The notes below the pieces were generated by a model. That model was given only the letters and a program-made list of their open reading frames with translations, ran no database searches and was not told the DNA's origin. The translations under genes were made by a program, and so were the position numbers. A stretch of DNA of 64,000 nt from contig NZ_JALGQE010000012.1 of NCBI RefSeq assembly GCF_022810405.1, forward strand, positions 1 to 64,000, read 5' to 3'. Below, piece after piece: positions 8,389-18,683 of the stretch. Every line of letters begins with the position of its first letter. The stretch's first letter is position 1. This DNA is from Rhodococcus sp. ARC_M5 (lineage in GTDB: Bacteria > Actinomycetota > Actinomycetes > Mycobacteriales > Mycobacteriaceae).

Positions 8389-11300
8389 ATGGCACACAGT
8401 AATGCGGTGAAGGACCGTGCGGCACCCGGCCGCAGCTCGTCGGCACTCGACGGCGCAGAACCCGCGTCGAGTGCTCGGCGCGGGTGGATCAGACGTCTGA
8501 TCGCGCAGTGCATGCTGCATCGGCGCACCGCACTCGGCGCGCTGGGCGTGACGATGATCGCCGCAGTCATAGACATCTCGTTCCCGCTGCTCACCCGATT
8601 GGCCATCGACGACGCGACCGCAGGCAGGGGCGAGAAGATCGCCACCGTCGCCGCCGCCATCGCACTGTTGGGTGTGGTGCGGTTCGCGTGCCAGTTCGGT
8701 CGACGCATGCTCGCCGGCCGGCTCTCGATCGACGTCCAGCACGATCTGCGCCTCGACCTGCTCGCCTCACTGCAGCGACTCGACGGACGCAAGCAGGACG
8801 AGATCCGCACCGGCCAGGTCGTCTCCAGGTCGATCACCGATCTGCAACTGGTGCAGGGCCTGCTGGCCATGGTGCCCCTGTCGGCCGGAGCCGTTCTGCA
8901 GTTCGTACTGGCACTGGTGGTGATGGCGTATCTCTCGCCGCTGCTCACCGTCGTCGCGGTCCTCATCGTCCCCGCGGTGAGCATCGTCGTCTATCGCATT
9001 CGTCCGACTCTCTTCGCGGCCACGTGGTCGGCGCAACAGCGCGCAGCGGATCTGGCCCAACATGTCGAGGAAACCGTCACCGGCGTTCGAGTGGTCAAGG
9101 GGTTCGGGCAGGAAGCCCGGGCGGTGGACCGCATCGAAGCGCTGGGCCGCACGCTCTTCGCCGAGCGCATGCGGTCGGCCAAGATCAACTCGCGCTTCGC
9201 CCCCTCGATGGCCACCATCCCCCAACTCGGCCTCGTCGGAGTCATCGCCCTTGGCGGTTACCTCGCCCTGCAGGGTCACATCACCATCGGCACGTTCCTG
9301 GCGTTCGCCACGTATGTCGCGACGCTGTCCGCCGTCACCCGCACCGTCTCCTCCGTGGTGATCATGGCCCAGCTCTCCCGCGCGGCCGTCGAGCGCGTCT
9401 ACGAGGTGGTCGACACCGAACCGTCCGACCCAGAACCTTCGAAGCCGGTCGCGCTGCCCGACGGCCCGCTCGGTGTCCGCATCTCCGAGGTGACCTTCGG
9501 ATTCGAGCCCGAACGCGATGTGCTCACCGGCCTCGACCTGAGCATCTCGCCCGGGGAAACCGTCGCCGTCGTCGGACACGCGGGCTCGGGGAAGACGGCA
9601 CTCGCCCTGCTGCTCCCCCGCTTCTACCGACCGTCGGAGGGGCACATCGAGCTGACGTCCGACGGGACGGCCATCGATATCGACGACCTCGACTCGACGT
9701 CGCTGCGCGCGGCGGTGTCGCTGGTGTTCGACGAGCCGTTCCTCTTCTCCGACACCATTGCCGCCAACATCGCCCTCGGTAGGCCCGACGCCACCACGGA
9801 GGAGATCGAGAACGCGGCGCGCCTGGCGCAGGCGTCGGCCTTCATCGACGCGTTGCCCGAGGGCTACGACAGCCTCGTCGGCGAACGCGGCCTCACCCTC
9901 TCCGGCGGTCAGCGCCAGCGAATAGCCCTGGCCCGCGCTCTTCTCGTCGAGCCGCGCATTCTGATCCTCGACGACGCCACCTCCGCGGTGGACGCCGAGA
10001 CCGAGGCATCGATCTTCGACGCGCTGCGCGGCGTCCGTACCCGAGCGACTCTGGTGCTCGCGCATCGGCGCTCGACCCTGACCCTGGCCGACCGCGTCGC
10101 CGTCCTCGACAACGGTCGCATCATCGACACCGGAACTGTGGACGAGCTGGATCAGCGTTGTCCGCTGTTCCGGGCCCTCCTGGCCGGCGGCGACGGCGAA
10201 TCGAACGACTACGCCGCCTCGGAGCCGACCGCGAGCCCGTCCGCCGAGATGCTCTGGCCCGACACCTCTCCGGAATCGTCGGTCGCAGCCGCGACACCCG
10301 CGCCCGGAGGCGGCGGTGGTCACGGAACTGCGATGGCCGGGGCATTCGGCTCGCTCGCACCGACACCGGCGATCTCGCAGGCAGTCGCGGCACTGCCGCC
10401 GGCCACGGAGCAACCAGGCGCATCGGGAACCGAACTGCGTCGACCCGACCCGGAGTTCCGGTTGTCGCGATTGCTGAGCCCGGTGCGATTGTTGCTCGCG
10501 GGTGTGGTGGTGCTCCTCGCACTGGACTCGCTGGCCTCGATCGCCTTTCCCTCTCTCGTTCGCTATGCGGTGGACAGCGGAGTGGCGAGCGGAGACTCCA
10601 ACACCCTGTGGATCGCCACCTCGATCGGCGTCGTGCTGGCAGCGGCGAGTTGGTTCGTCGTCTGCTGGACGACGGTCATCACCGCGCGCGCAGGTGAGCG
10701 AGTGCTCTTCGGACTCCGTGTGCGTAGCTACGCGCACATTCAGCGGCTGGGTCTCGACTACTACGAGCGCGAACTGTCGGGCCGCATCATGACCCGGATG
10801 ACCACCGACGTCGACGCGCTCTCGTCGTTCATCCAGACCGGCGCATCGACGGCGGTGGTGAGCGTGCTGACCGTCGTGGGCATCGCGGCCGCGCTGCTGT
10901 TCACCGACCCGGTCCTCGGGTTGGTGGCACTTGCCGTGGTACCGCCTCTCGCCGTCGCCACCGTGATCTTCCGGCGTGTCTCCTCGGCCGCGTACTCGAC
11001 CTCCCGCGAGCGCATCTCGATCGTCAACGCCGATTTTCAGGAGAACGTCACGGGACTGCGCGCCGCGCAGGCGTACCGACGCGAGGAGTACGCCGCGTCC
11101 CGGTTCGCCGAACGCTCCGACCGCTACCGGGCGAGCCGAATGCGATCGCAGACCGCCATCTCGGTGTTCTTCCCGCTCATCACTCTGCTCTCGGACATCG
11201 CGCTCGCCGTCGTGGTGTTCGTCGGCGCACACCAGATCGCCACGGGCACCACCACAGCGGGCACCCTCGTGGCGTTCGTGCTCTATCTCGGGCTGCTCTT

Positions 11301-12237
11301 CGGACCGATCCAGCAGCTCTCGCAGGTGTTCGACGGCTATCAGCAGGCCCGGGTCGGTATCGGCCGGATCGGCGACCTGCTGCGCACCACGAGTTCGATC
11401 GAAACCGCCACCGCTGCGGCCACCACGGCGCTTCCCGACGGACGCCTGCGCGCCGATGTCGATCTCGTCGACGTCGGCTTTCGGTATGCCGGAGCACACT
11501 CCGATGCCCTCAGTGAGGTAAATCTCACCATCCCGGCGGGCACCACCGTCGCGTTGGTCGGACGGACCGGGGCAGGTAAATCCACGGTGGTGAAACTGCT
11601 GGCCCGGTTCTACGATCCGACCTCCGGGTCGGTACGAGTCGGTGGCCACGATCTGCGCGACTATCGCCTCTCGGACTACCGGCACCGACTGGGCGTCGTA
11701 CCGCAGGAAGCCCATCTGTTCACCGGAACGGTCGCGTCGAACATCGCCTACGGCAGGCCCGATGCCAGCCGCGCCGACATCGAGGACGCGGCTCGATCCG
11801 TGGGGGCACTGAGCACCATCGCTGCACTTCGAGGCGGTATGCATCAACCGGTCGGCGAGCGTGGCCAAGGGTTGTCGGCGGGTCAACGCCAGCTGATCGC
11901 ACTGGCCAGAGCCGAGTTGGTCGACCCGGACCTCCTCTTGCTCGACGAGGCCACCGCCACCCTCGACCCCGCAACCGAACGCACGGTGCTCGCGGCCGGC
12001 ACTGCCGTCGCGCGTACTCGAACGGCCGTGATCGTCGCGCACAGATTGGCGACCGCCGCGCGAGCGGATCTGATCGTGGTGGTCGACGGCGGCCGTATCG
12101 TGGAACAAGGACGGCACTCGGAGCTGCGGGCCCAGGGCGGCTTCTACGCGAAACTGTGGACTGCAGCCGAAACGAACCGGGGGAATAATTCGATAGTCCA
12201 AGGAGTCATCGACAACGAGGCCGATGGTTACCGGTGA
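8389..12237 (+). CDS. Fused two-module ABC exporter (Rv0194-like multidrug transporter)
   Basis: This 1282-residue protein is two complete ABC half-exporters in one chain: TMD1 (about 35-340), NBD1 (360-600), a low-complexity linker, TMD2 (about 690-990) and NBD2 (1010-1265). NBD1 has Walker A GHAGSGKT, signature LSGGQ (504-508) and Walker B ILDD, where the catalytic glutamate is aspartate (529). NBD2 has Walker A GRTGAGKS, a signature altered to LSAGQ (1162-1166) and normal Walker B with Glu1187. So one ATP site (NBD1 Walker plus NBD2 signature) is degenerate and the other canonical, as in heterodimeric exporters. The layout matches mycobacterial Rv0194. The ATG has no clear ribosome binding site. 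Confidence 0.9.
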   Translation: MAHSNAVKDRAAPGRSSSALDGAEPASSARRGWIRRLIAQCMLHRRTALGALGVTMIAAVIDISFPLLTRLAIDDATAGRGEKIATVAAAIALLGVVRFACQFGRRMLAGRLSIDVQHDLRLDLLASLQRLDGRKQDEIRTGQVVSRSITDLQLVQGLLAMVPLSAGAVLQFVLALVVMAYLSPLLTVVAVLIVPAVSIVVYRIRPTLFAATWSAQQRAADLAQHVEETVTGVRVVKGFGQEARAVDRIEALGRTLFAERMRSAKINSRFAPSMATIPQLGLVGVIALGGYLALQGHITIGTFLAFATYVATLSAVTRTVSSVVIMAQLSRAAVERVYEVVDTEPSDPEPSKPVALPDGPLGVRISEVTFGFEPERDVLTGLDLSISPGETVAVVGHAGSGKTALALLLPRFYRPSEGHIELTSDGTAIDIDDLDSTSLRAAVSLVFDEPFLFSDTIAANIALGRPDATTEEIENAARLAQASAFIDALPEGYDSLVGERGLTLSGGQRQRIALARALLVEPRILILDDATSAVDAETEASIFDALRGVRTRATLVLAHRRSTLTLADRVAVLDNGRIIDTGTVDELDQRCPLFRALLAGGDGESNDYAASEPTASPSAEMLWPDTSPESSVAAATPAPGGGGGHGTAMAGAFGSLAPTPAISQAVAALPPATEQPGASGTELRRPDPEFRLSRLLSPVRLLLAGVVVLLALDSLASIAFPSLVRYAVDSGVASGDSNTLWIATSIGVVLAAASWFVVCWTTVITARAGERVLFGLRVRSYAHIQRLGLDYYERELSGRIMTRMTTDVDALSSFIQTGASTAVVSVLTVVGIAAALLFTDPVLGLVALAVVPPLAVATVIFRRVSSAAYSTSRERISIVNADFQENVTGLRAAQAYRREEYAASRFAERSDRYRASRMRSQTAISVFFPLITLLSDIALAVVVFVGAHQIATGTTTAGTLVAFVLYLGLLFGPIQQLSQVFDGYQQARVGIGRIGDLLRTTSSIETATAAATTALPDGRLRADVDLVDVGFRYAGAHSDALSEVNLTIPAGTTVALVGRTGAGKSTVVKLLARFYDPTSGSVRVGGHDLRDYRLSDYRHRLGVVPQEAHLFTGTVASNIAYGRPDASRADIEDAARSVGALSTIAALRGGMHQPVGERGQGLSAGQRQLIALARAELVDPDLLLLDEATATLDPATERTVLAAGTAVARTRTAVIVAHRLATAARADLIVVVDGGRIVEQGRHSELRAQGGFYAKLWTAAETNRGNNSIVQGVIDNEADGYR

Positions 12238-12347
12238 GTACATATCACAGCTACGTCCCGGACGCACGTGAGCTGGACCAACGGTCTAGCCTGGACACGT
12301 ACGCGCGCTGAACGGGAACGAAGACAGAAACGAGGCGAACTACTGCC

Positions 12348-15300
12348 GTGAGCAGCAGCTCTACTACCCAATTCGGACAAAACCAATGGCTGGTCGACGA
12401 GATGTACCAGCGATTCAAGAAGGACCCCTCATCCGTCGACGCGAGCTGGCACGAGTTTCTGTCCGGTTACGACCCCGATGCAGTGACCGACGAGACCACC
12501 GGCTCCAACGGTGCGGCCGGTAACGGCGCAGCCTCGAACGGTAGCTCGACCAAGTCCGCTCCCCCCGCAGCACCCGCGCCCCCAGCCAAGCCGGCCGCCT
12601 CTGCTCCCGACAAGGCCGAAGCACCGAAGGCAGCACCGAAAGCTGCCGCTCCCAAGGCCGAAGCCTCGAAGCCTGCCGCTGCTGCCAAGCCCGCCGAGAA
12701 GAAGGCAGCTCCCGCCAAGTCTGCTCCCGCCAAGCCCGCCGCAGCAGAGTTCGGTGAAGAGTCGAGCAAAATTCTGCGTGGCGCTGCCGCAGCGGTGGCG
12801 AAGAACATGTCTGCCTCGCTGCAGATTCCGACTGCAACCAGCGTGCGTGCGATCCCGGCCAAGCTCATGGTCGACAACCGCCTGGTCATCAACAACCACC
12901 TGGCACGTACCCGCGGCGGCAAGATCTCGTTCACGCACCTGCTCGGCTATGCGATCGTGCAGGCCGTCAAGGCGTTCCCGGGCATGAACCGCCACTTCGC
13001 CGAGGTCGACGGAAAGCCGAACGCCGTCACCCCGGCCGCGATCAACCTCGGTCTCGCGATCGACCTGCCCGGCAAGGACGGTAACCGTTCCCTCGTCGTC
13101 GCTGCCATCAAGAACACGCAGGACTTCACGTTCACGCAGTTCTACAACGCGTACGAGGACATCGTGCGACGTGCCCGCGACGGCAAGCTCACCGGTGAGG
13201 ACTTCCAGGGCGTCACCATTTCGCTGACCAACCCCGGCGGAATCGGCACCGTGCACTCGGTGCCACGTCTGATGAACGGTCAGGGTGCCATCATCGGCGC
13301 CGGTGCCATGGAGTACCCGGCCGAGTTCCAGGGTGCCAGCGACGAGCGTCTCGCCGAGTTCGGCGTCGGCAAGCTCATGACGCTGACCTCGACGTACGAC
13401 CACCGCATCATTCAGGGTGCAGAGTCGGGCGATTTCCTCAAGACGATCCACAACCTGCTGATCAGCGACGAGTTCTACGACGAGCTGTTCCACTCGCTCA
13501 AGATCCCGTACGAGCCCATTCGTTGGCGCAAGGATCTGCCCGAGGGCACGGTCGACAAGAACACCCGCGTGCTCGAGCTCATCGCGGCGTACCGCAACCG
13601 TGGCCACCTGATGGCCGACACCGATCCGTTGCAGTTCACCAAGGACAAGTTCCGGATGCACCCGGACCTCGACGTGATCAGCCACGACCTCACGCTGTGG
13701 GACCTCGACCGCGAATTCAAGGTCGGTGGATTCCACGGCAAGGACAAGATGAAGCTGCGGGACGTGCTCAGCGTTCTGCGCGACTCGTACTGCCGCCACG
13801 TGGGCGTCGAGTACACCCACATTCTCGAGACCGAGCAGGTCTCGTGGCTGCAGGAACGCGTCGAGGCCAAGCACGTCAAACCGACTGTGGCGCAACAGAA
13901 GTACATCCTGAGCAAGCTGAATGCCGCCGAGGCATTCGAGACGTTCCTGCAGACCAAGTACGTCGGCCAGAAGCGTTTCTCGCTCGAAGGTGCCGAGTCG
14001 GTCATCCCGATGATGGACTCCGTCATCGACCAGAGCGCCGAGTACGCCCTCGACGAGGTCGTCATCGGTATGCCGCACCGCGGCCGTCTGAACGTGCTCG
14101 CCAACATCGTCGGCAAGCCCTACTCGAAGATCTTCACCGAGTTCGAGGGCAACATGAACCCGGCCGCCGCACACGGCTCCGGCGACGTGAAGTACCACCT
14201 CGGTGCCGAGGGCACGTACATCCAGATGTTCGGCGACAACGACATCAAGGTCTCGCTCACCGCGAATCCGTCGCACCTCGAAGCCGTCGACCCCGTCCTC
14301 GAAGGTCTCGTCCGCGCCAAGCAGGATCTGCTGGACAAGGGCACCGGTCAGGGCGGCTACTCCGTACTGCCGCTGATGCTGCACGGCGACGCTGCATTCG
14401 CCGGCCAGGGCGTCGTCGCCGAGACGTTGAACCTGTCCGATCTGCGGGGCTACCGCACGGGCGGCACCGTGCACATCGTCGTCAACAACCAGGTCGGCTT
14501 CACCACCTCACCGGAGTTCTCGCGTTCGTCCGAGTACTGCACCGATGTGGCGAAGATGATCGCTGCGCCGATCTTCCACGTCAACGGCGACGACCCCGAG
14601 GCCTGTGCCTGGGTCGCTCAGCTCGCGGTGGACTTCCGTCAGAAGTTCCACAAGGACGTCGTCATCGACATGATCTGCTACCGCCGTCGCGGTCACAACG
14701 AGGGCGACGACCCGTCGATGACGCAGCCGGCGATGTACGACGTGATCGACACCAAGCGCAGCGTCCGCAAGAGCTACACCGAATCGCTCATCGGCCGTGG
14801 CGACATCTCGCTCAAGGAAGCCGAGGACGCACTTCGCGACTACCAGGGCCAGCTCGAACGCGTCTTCAACGAGGTACGCGAACTCGAGAAGTACACCCCG
14901 GAGCCGAGTGAGTCGGTCGAACTCGACCAGCAGCTGCCGGCCAAGCTCACCACCGCGGTCGACAAGGCCGTGCTGCACCGCATCGGCGATGCGCACCTCG
15001 ACGTTCCCGACGGGTTCAACGTGCACCCGCGCGTCAAGCCGGTGCTCGAGAAGCGTCGCGAGATGGCGCACGAGGGCAAGGTCGACTGGGCCTTCGGCGA
15101 ACTGCTCGCACTCGGATCGCTGGTGGACGAGGGACGCAACATCCGCTTCTCCGGCCAGGACACCCGCCGTGGCACGTTCACCCAGCGCCACTCGGTGATC
15201 ATCGACCGCAAGACCGGTGCCGAGTACACCCCGCTGCAGAACATCGGCAGCGACAACCCCGGCAAGTTCATGGTCTACGACTCCGCGCTCAGCGAGTTCG

Positions 15301-16139
15301 CAGCCGTCGGCTTCGAGTACGGCTACTCGGTGGGCAACCCGGACGCACTGGTGATGTGGGAAGCGCAGTTCGGCGACTTCGTCAACGGTGCGCAGTCCAT
15401 CATCGACGAGTTCATCTCCTCCGGTGAGGCCAAGTGGGGTCAGCTCTCCGACGTCGTGCTGCTGCTGCCGCACGGCCACGAAGGTCAGGGTCCCGACCAC
15501 ACGTCCGGACGCATCGAACGCTTCCTGACGCTGTGTGCCGAAGGATCGATGACCGTCGCGCTCCCCTCGACCCCCGCGAACTACTTCCACCTGCTGCGCA
15601 GGCACGCGCGTGACGGCATTCGTCGCCCGCTCATCGTCTTCACCCCGAAGTCGATGCTGCGCAACAAGGCAGCAGTGAGCAATATCGAGGACTTCACCGA
15701 CGGCAAGTTCCACTCGGTGTTCGACGAGCCCACCTACGACACCGGCACCGGCGACCGCAGCGCGGTCAAGCGAGTGCTGATGGTCAGCGGCAAGCTCTAC
15801 TACGAGCTTCTCGCTCGCAAGCAGAAGGACAATCGCGACGACGTTGCGATCGTTCGCGTCGAGCAGCTCTACCCGGTGCCGGTCCGCCGCATCCGGGAAG
15901 CACTCGAGAGCTACCCGAACGCAACCGAGTTCCGTTGGGTTCAGGAAGAGCCTGCGAACCAGGGTGCGTGGCCCTTCTTCGGTCTCGCACTGCCCGAGCT
16001 CATGCCCGAGAAGCTGGTCGGCATCAAGCGCATCTCGCGTCGCGCAATGTCCGCCCCGTCGTCGGGATCGAGCAAGGTGCATGCCGTCGAGCAACTGGAA
16101 ATCATCGACGAGGCCTTCAACAAGGTCGGCGAAGACTAG
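12348..16139 (+). CDS. kgd: 2-oxoglutarate decarboxylase/dehydrogenase E1-E2 (Kgd)
   Basis: This 1263-residue enzyme links the two halves of the TCA cycle. In order: an N-terminal segment ([20 protein letters not shown]), an Ala/Pro/Lys-rich flexible linker (about residues 50-130), an E2-type acyltransferase domain ending in the active-site motif DHRIIQG (351-357), and the thiamine-diphosphate E1 domain (about 410-1263) with [14 protein letters not shown] and the TPP-binding segment [11 protein letters not shown]. This fusion without a lipoyl domain is the actinobacterial form; it can decarboxylate 2-oxoglutarate to succinic semialdehyde or act in the dehydrogenase complex. In mycobacteria it is held in check by the FHA protein GarA. 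The GTG start is preceded by GAGGCGA. A strong terminator follows. Confidence 0.97.
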   Translation: MSSSSTTQFGQNQWLVDEMYQRFKKDPSSVDASWHEFLSGYDPDAVTDETTGSNGAAGNGAASNGSSTKSAPPAAPAPPAKPAASAPDKAEAPKAAPKAAAPKAEASKPAAAAKPAEKKAAPAKSAPAKPAAAEFGEESSKILRGAAAAVAKNMSASLQIPTATSVRAIPAKLMVDNRLVINNHLARTRGGKISFTHLLGYAIVQAVKAFPGMNRHFAEVDGKPNAVTPAAINLGLAIDLPGKDGNRSLVVAAIKNTQDFTFTQFYNAYEDIVRRARDGKLTGEDFQGVTISLTNPGGIGTVHSVPRLMNGQGAIIGAGAMEYPAEFQGASDERLAEFGVGKLMTLTSTYDHRIIQGAESGDFLKTIHNLLISDEFYDELFHSLKIPYEPIRWRKDLPEGTVDKNTRVLELIAAYRNRGHLMADTDPLQFTKDKFRMHPDLDVISHDLTLWDLDREFKVGGFHGKDKMKLRDVLSVLRDSYCRHVGVEYTHILETEQVSWLQERVEAKHVKPTVAQQKYILSKLNAAEAFETFLQTKYVGQKRFSLEGAESVIPMMDSVIDQSAEYALDEVVIGMPHRGRLNVLANIVGKPYSKIFTEFEGNMNPAAAHGSGDVKYHLGAEGTYIQMFGDNDIKVSLTANPSHLEAVDPVLEGLVRAKQDLLDKGTGQGGYSVLPLMLHGDAAFAGQGVVAETLNLSDLRGYRTGGTVHIVVNNQVGFTTSPEFSRSSEYCTDVAKMIAAPIFHVNGDDPEACAWVAQLAVDFRQKFHKDVVIDMICYRRRGHNEGDDPSMTQPAMYDVIDTKRSVRKSYTESLIGRGDISLKEAEDALRDYQGQLERVFNEVRELEKYTPEPSESVELDQQLPAKLTTAVDKAVLHRIGDAHLDVPDGFNVHPRVKPVLEKRREMAHEGKVDWAFGELLALGSLVDEGRNIRFSGQDTRRGTFTQRHSVIIDRKTGAEYTPLQNIGSDNPGKFMVYDSALSEFAAVGFEYGYSVGNPDALVMWEAQFGDFVNGAQSIIDEFISSGEAKWGQLSDVVLLLPHGHEGQGPDHTSGRIERFLTLCAEGSMTVALPSTPANYFHLLRRHARDGIRRPLIVFTPKSMLRNKAAVSNIEDFTDGKFHSVFDEPTYDTGTGDRSAVKRVLMVSGKLYYELLARKQKDNRDDVAIVRVEQLYPVPVRRIREALESYPNATEFRWVQEEPANQGAWPFFGLALPELMPEKLVGIKRISRRAMSAPSSGSSKVHAVEQLEIIDEAFNKVGED

Positions 16140-16150
16140 ACAGTTCGGTA

Positions 16151-16190
16151 ACAACAGCGGCCCACTCCTTCGGGGGTGGGCCGCTGTTGT
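16151..16190 (+). terminator. Terminator of kgd
   Basis: A perfect 15-bp stem (16151-16165 with 16176-16190) closes a 10-base loop, starting 11 bp after the kgd stop. The 3' side is only moderately T-rich (TTGTCGTTCG). Confidence 0.85.
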
Positions 16191-16213
16191 CGTTCGTACG
16201 CACCCAACTTCGC

Positions 16214-16326
16214 CGTCAGTGGACCACTACATACGTCTGGGCAGTGCAACGGTCCATTGACGCACACCTCGGTTGTGCGTGAATGGACCCTTGCATACGT
16301 CTGAGGGGTGCAACGGTCCATTGACG
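16214..16326. repeat. 113-bp paired-palindrome element, copy A
   Basis: Two 49-bp palindromic units (16214-16262 and 16278-16326) flank a 15-bp spacer. Each unit starts with CGTSARTGGACC and ends with GGTCCATTGACG, with a second inner complementary part around TGCA, so each can fold into a long hairpin. The reverse complement of the element at 44453-44565 aligns to it along both arms; only the 15-bp spacer differs. It sits between the convergent kgd and tetR genes. It looks like a REP/MITE-type intergenic repeat. Confidence 0.9.
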
Positions 16327-16329
16327 CGG

Positions 16330-16381
16330 CAGGGGGGGGCGGGGGGGCCGGGGGCGGGGATCAGGGGGCGGGGCCGGGGCG
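16330..16381 (+). other. G-rich tract (possible G-quadruplex)
   Basis: Nearly pure G/C with runs of 4-8 G on the plus strand fills the gap between repeat copy A and the tetR stop codon. A comparable G-rich stretch follows repeat copy B. It could form a quadruplex or simply be an unconstrained run. Confidence 0.6.
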
Positions 16382-16382
16382 C

Positions 16383-17042
16383 TCAGGCGTCGGTGTCGGT
16401 GTCCGCGTCGGCTCCCAGGAGTGCGGAGATCATGCTCGGGGCCAGGGCCACGGCGGGCAGGGCGTTGACATTGAGGTCGATGAGTTCTTCGCGAGTGATG
16501 TGCGGATCCCGGAGCCAGGTGATGGTCGCTTCCTCCACGAAGGCGATCCAACCGCGGACGGCGAGGTCGATGGTGGGGGTCACTTCCATATCGAGTCCGG
16601 CGAGTTGCGCGAGCGTGCGCTCGGCCATGGTGGTGCGGGTCTGTTCGAACACCTCGCGCATCAGGGGATCTCCGCTCGCGGTGCCACGCAGCAGGGAGAT
16701 GAACGTATCGCGCTTCTCGGCGACGTAATCGACGTAGTTGGCGATGGAGTCGCGCAGGATCTCGAAGGGGTCGAGTTCGGGATCGGGAGCAGTGCGCTCG
16801 ATCATCGACCGGGACGCCTCACGAACTATTTCCAGGTGAAACTCCTGCTTGGAGGCGAAATAGTGGAACAGTAGACCCCGGGAGACGCCTGCTTGGTCTG
16901 CGATGTCCTCGACGGAGATCTGCTCGAGCGGGCGGTCGGCGAGCATTTCGGTCCCGAGCTCGATCAGTTGCGCTCGTCGTTGCTGCGGACTGAGCCTGGT
17001 CCTCTTCGTGGTCGATGCGCCGGGGCTGTTCACGAACGCCAT
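16383..17042 (-). CDS. TetR-family regulator
   Basis: The 219-residue protein has the TetR helix-turn-helix at residues about 20-65 (ISVEDIADQAGVSRGLLFHYFASKQEFHLEIV) and an all-helical ligand-binding C-terminal domain, ending in an acidic Asp/Ala/Thr tail. It is divergent from a flavin monooxygenase operon with 69 bp between the start codons and an 18-bp palindrome in the middle, so it most likely represses that operon and itself until a substrate or product binds. No Shine-Dalgarno is seen; TAGGGT lies 6 bases before the ATG, suggesting a leaderless mRNA. Confidence 0.9.
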   Translation of the reverse strand: MAFVNSPGASTTKRTRLSPQQRRAQLIELGTEMLADRPLEQISVEDIADQAGVSRGLLFHYFASKQEFHLEIVREASRSMIERTAPDPELDPFEILRDSIANYVDYVAEKRDTFISLLRGTASGDPLMREVFEQTRTTMAERTLAQLAGLDMEVTPTIDLAVRGWIAFVEEATITWLRDPHITREELIDLNVNALPAVALAPSMISALLGADADTDTDA

Positions 17043-17063
17043 GCAACCACCCTACTGAATGTT

Positions 17064-17104
17064 AGTCAATAACTATTGACTCACACTCAATAAGCTTCTA
17101 CGCT
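17064..17104 (+). promoter_or_regulatory. Operator and leaderless promoter of the monooxygenase operon
   Basis: AGTCAATA-AC-TATTGACT (17064-17081) is a perfect palindrome. Its right end is a good -35 box (TTGACT, 17076-17081), followed by exactly 17 bp and the -10 box TACGCT (17099-17104), 7 bases before the monooxygenase ATG. A TetR dimer on the palindrome would block the -35 region. The transcript would start at or next to the ATG. Confidence 0.75.
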
Positions 17105-17111
17105 CCCCTAC

Positions 17112-18683
17112 ATGAGTCTTCCCGTAACAGATACTTCGGACCGTGCAACGACGCCGCGTCACGTCGATACGCTGATCATCGGCAGCGGCTTCGCAGGCCT
17201 CGGTGCCGCGATCAAGCTGACGAAGGCAGGTAAGAAGGACTTCGTCGTCATCGAACGCGGCCACGACGTCGGCGGCACCTGGCGCGACAACACCTACCCC
17301 GGTGCCGCCTGCGACGTGCCGTCGCACCTGTACTCGTACTCGTTCGCCCTGAACCCGGACTGGACCCGGTCGTTCTCCACGCAGCCCGAGATCCAGAAGT
17401 ACATTGCCGGAGTCGCGCGCAAGTACGGCGTCATGGACAAGCACGTATTCGGCACGGACGTGACCTCGGCCCGCTGGAACGCGGAGACCAACCGCTGGGA
17501 TGTCGAGACCACCTCCGGCAACTACACCGCGAAGATCGTCGTCTCGGCCGTCGGCGCACTGTGCGAGCCGAACCTGCCCGACATCAAGGGCATTCACGAC
17601 TTCAAGGGCGACGTCTTCCACTCCGCCCAGTGGAACCACGACGTCTCGCTCGCCGGCAAGCGCGTCGCCGTCATCGGCACCGGTGCGTCGGCGATTCAGA
17701 TCGTGCCGGCCATCGCAGGCCAGGTACAGCATCTCGACGTGTACCAGCGCACCGCGCCGTGGATTCTTCCCCGCGCCGATCGGCCGTACACCAAGCTCGA
17801 GCGCTTCGCCTTCAAGCACGTTCCCGGATTCCAGCGTCTCTCTCGCGCCGGCATCTACGCGATGCGTGAGACCCAGGTCGTCGGTCTGGCCAAGGCTCCG
17901 GCCTTCATGAAGCCCCTGCAGTGGGCGTCGGAGAACCACTTGCGCACCCAGATCAAGGACAAGGCGCTGCGCGCCAAGGTGACGCCGAACTTCCGCATCG
18001 GCTGCAAGCGCATGTTGATCTCGAACGCGTACTACCCGGCACTCGCCCAGAGCAACGTCGACCTCGTCACCGACGGCATCGCGGAGGTGCGCGAGGGCTC
18101 CATCGTGACCAAGGACGGCACCGAGCGCCCGATCGACGCGCTCGTGGTCGCCACCGGCTTCCACGTCACCGACTCCCCCGCCTACCAGGGCATCACCGGT
18201 AAGGACGGTCGCACGTTGGCCGAAACCTTCGACGACGGTGGCCAGCAGGGCTACAAGGGCGCAGCGGTCGCCAACTTCCCCAACATGTTCTTCCTGGTGG
18301 GGCCCAACACCGGCCTCGGACACACCTCGATGGTCTTCATGATCGAGTCGCAGATCAACTACCTGGTCGACGCGTTGAACACGATCGACAAGCACGACAT
18401 CGGCACCATCGAGGTGCGCAAGGACGTGCAGGACGAATACAACGTCACGCTCCAGGATCAGCTCGCCAAGAGCGTCTGGATGAACGGCGGGTGCGCCAGC
18501 TGGTACCTCGACAAGCACGGCAACAACACGACACTGTGGCCGGGCTTCACCTTCGAGTTCCGCAGAATGACCAAGAACTTCGATCTCGATGCGTACCGTA
18601 GCGTCGCTACCGCCGACCTGCCCTCCGGATCGTCGGCCAACACCTCCGCCGGCAACAACACAGACAAGGTGTCCGCACGATGA
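17112..18683 (+). CDS. Flavin-containing / Baeyer-Villiger-type monooxygenase (MymA-like)
   Basis: The 523-residue enzyme has two Rossmann motifs, IIGSGFAGLGAAIKL for FAD near the N-terminus and VIGTGASAIQI for NADPH around residue 190, and between them FKGDVFHSAQW (164-174), close to the Baeyer-Villiger fingerprint FxGxxxHxxxW(P/D), here followed by Asn. It would insert oxygen into a ketone or oxidise a soft heteroatom using NADPH and O2. The next genes are a short-chain dehydrogenase (4-bp overlap) and an esterase, the same set as mymA-lipR-sadH in mycobacteria, which works on envelope lipids. The three could convert an alcohol to a ketone, then an ester, and cleave it. Confidence 0.9.
   Translation: MSLPVTDTSDRATTPRHVDTLIIGSGFAGLGAAIKLTKAGKKDFVVIERGHDVGGTWRDNTYPGAACDVPSHLYSYSFALNPDWTRSFSTQPEIQKYIAGVARKYGVMDKHVFGTDVTSARWNAETNRWDVETTSGNYTAKIVVSAVGALCEPNLPDIKGIHDFKGDVFHSAQWNHDVSLAGKRVAVIGTGASAIQIVPAIAGQVQHLDVYQRTAPWILPRADRPYTKLERFAFKHVPGFQRLSRAGIYAMRETQVVGLAKAPAFMKPLQWASENHLRTQIKDKALRAKVTPNFRIGCKRMLISNAYYPALAQSNVDLVTDGIAEVREGSIVTKDGTERPIDALVVATGFHVTDSPAYQGITGKDGRTLAETFDDGGQQGYKGAAVANFPNMFFLVGPNTGLGHTSMVFMIESQINYLVDALNTIDKHDIGTIEVRKDVQDEYNVTLQDQLAKSVWMNGGCASWYLDKHGNNTTLWPGFTFEFRRMTKNFDLDAYRSVATADLPSGSSANTSAGNNTDKVSAR

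Noticed and set aside
8767..12267. 1166-codon open frame on the minus strand
   Set aside because: It is a mirror of the fused ABC exporter gene; composition is Arg/Gly/His/Asp-rich with no domain, as usual in high-GC DNA.
16214..16326. CRISPR array
   Set aside because: Only two palindromic units with one short spacer per locus and no cas genes; spacer length of 15 bp is far too short.
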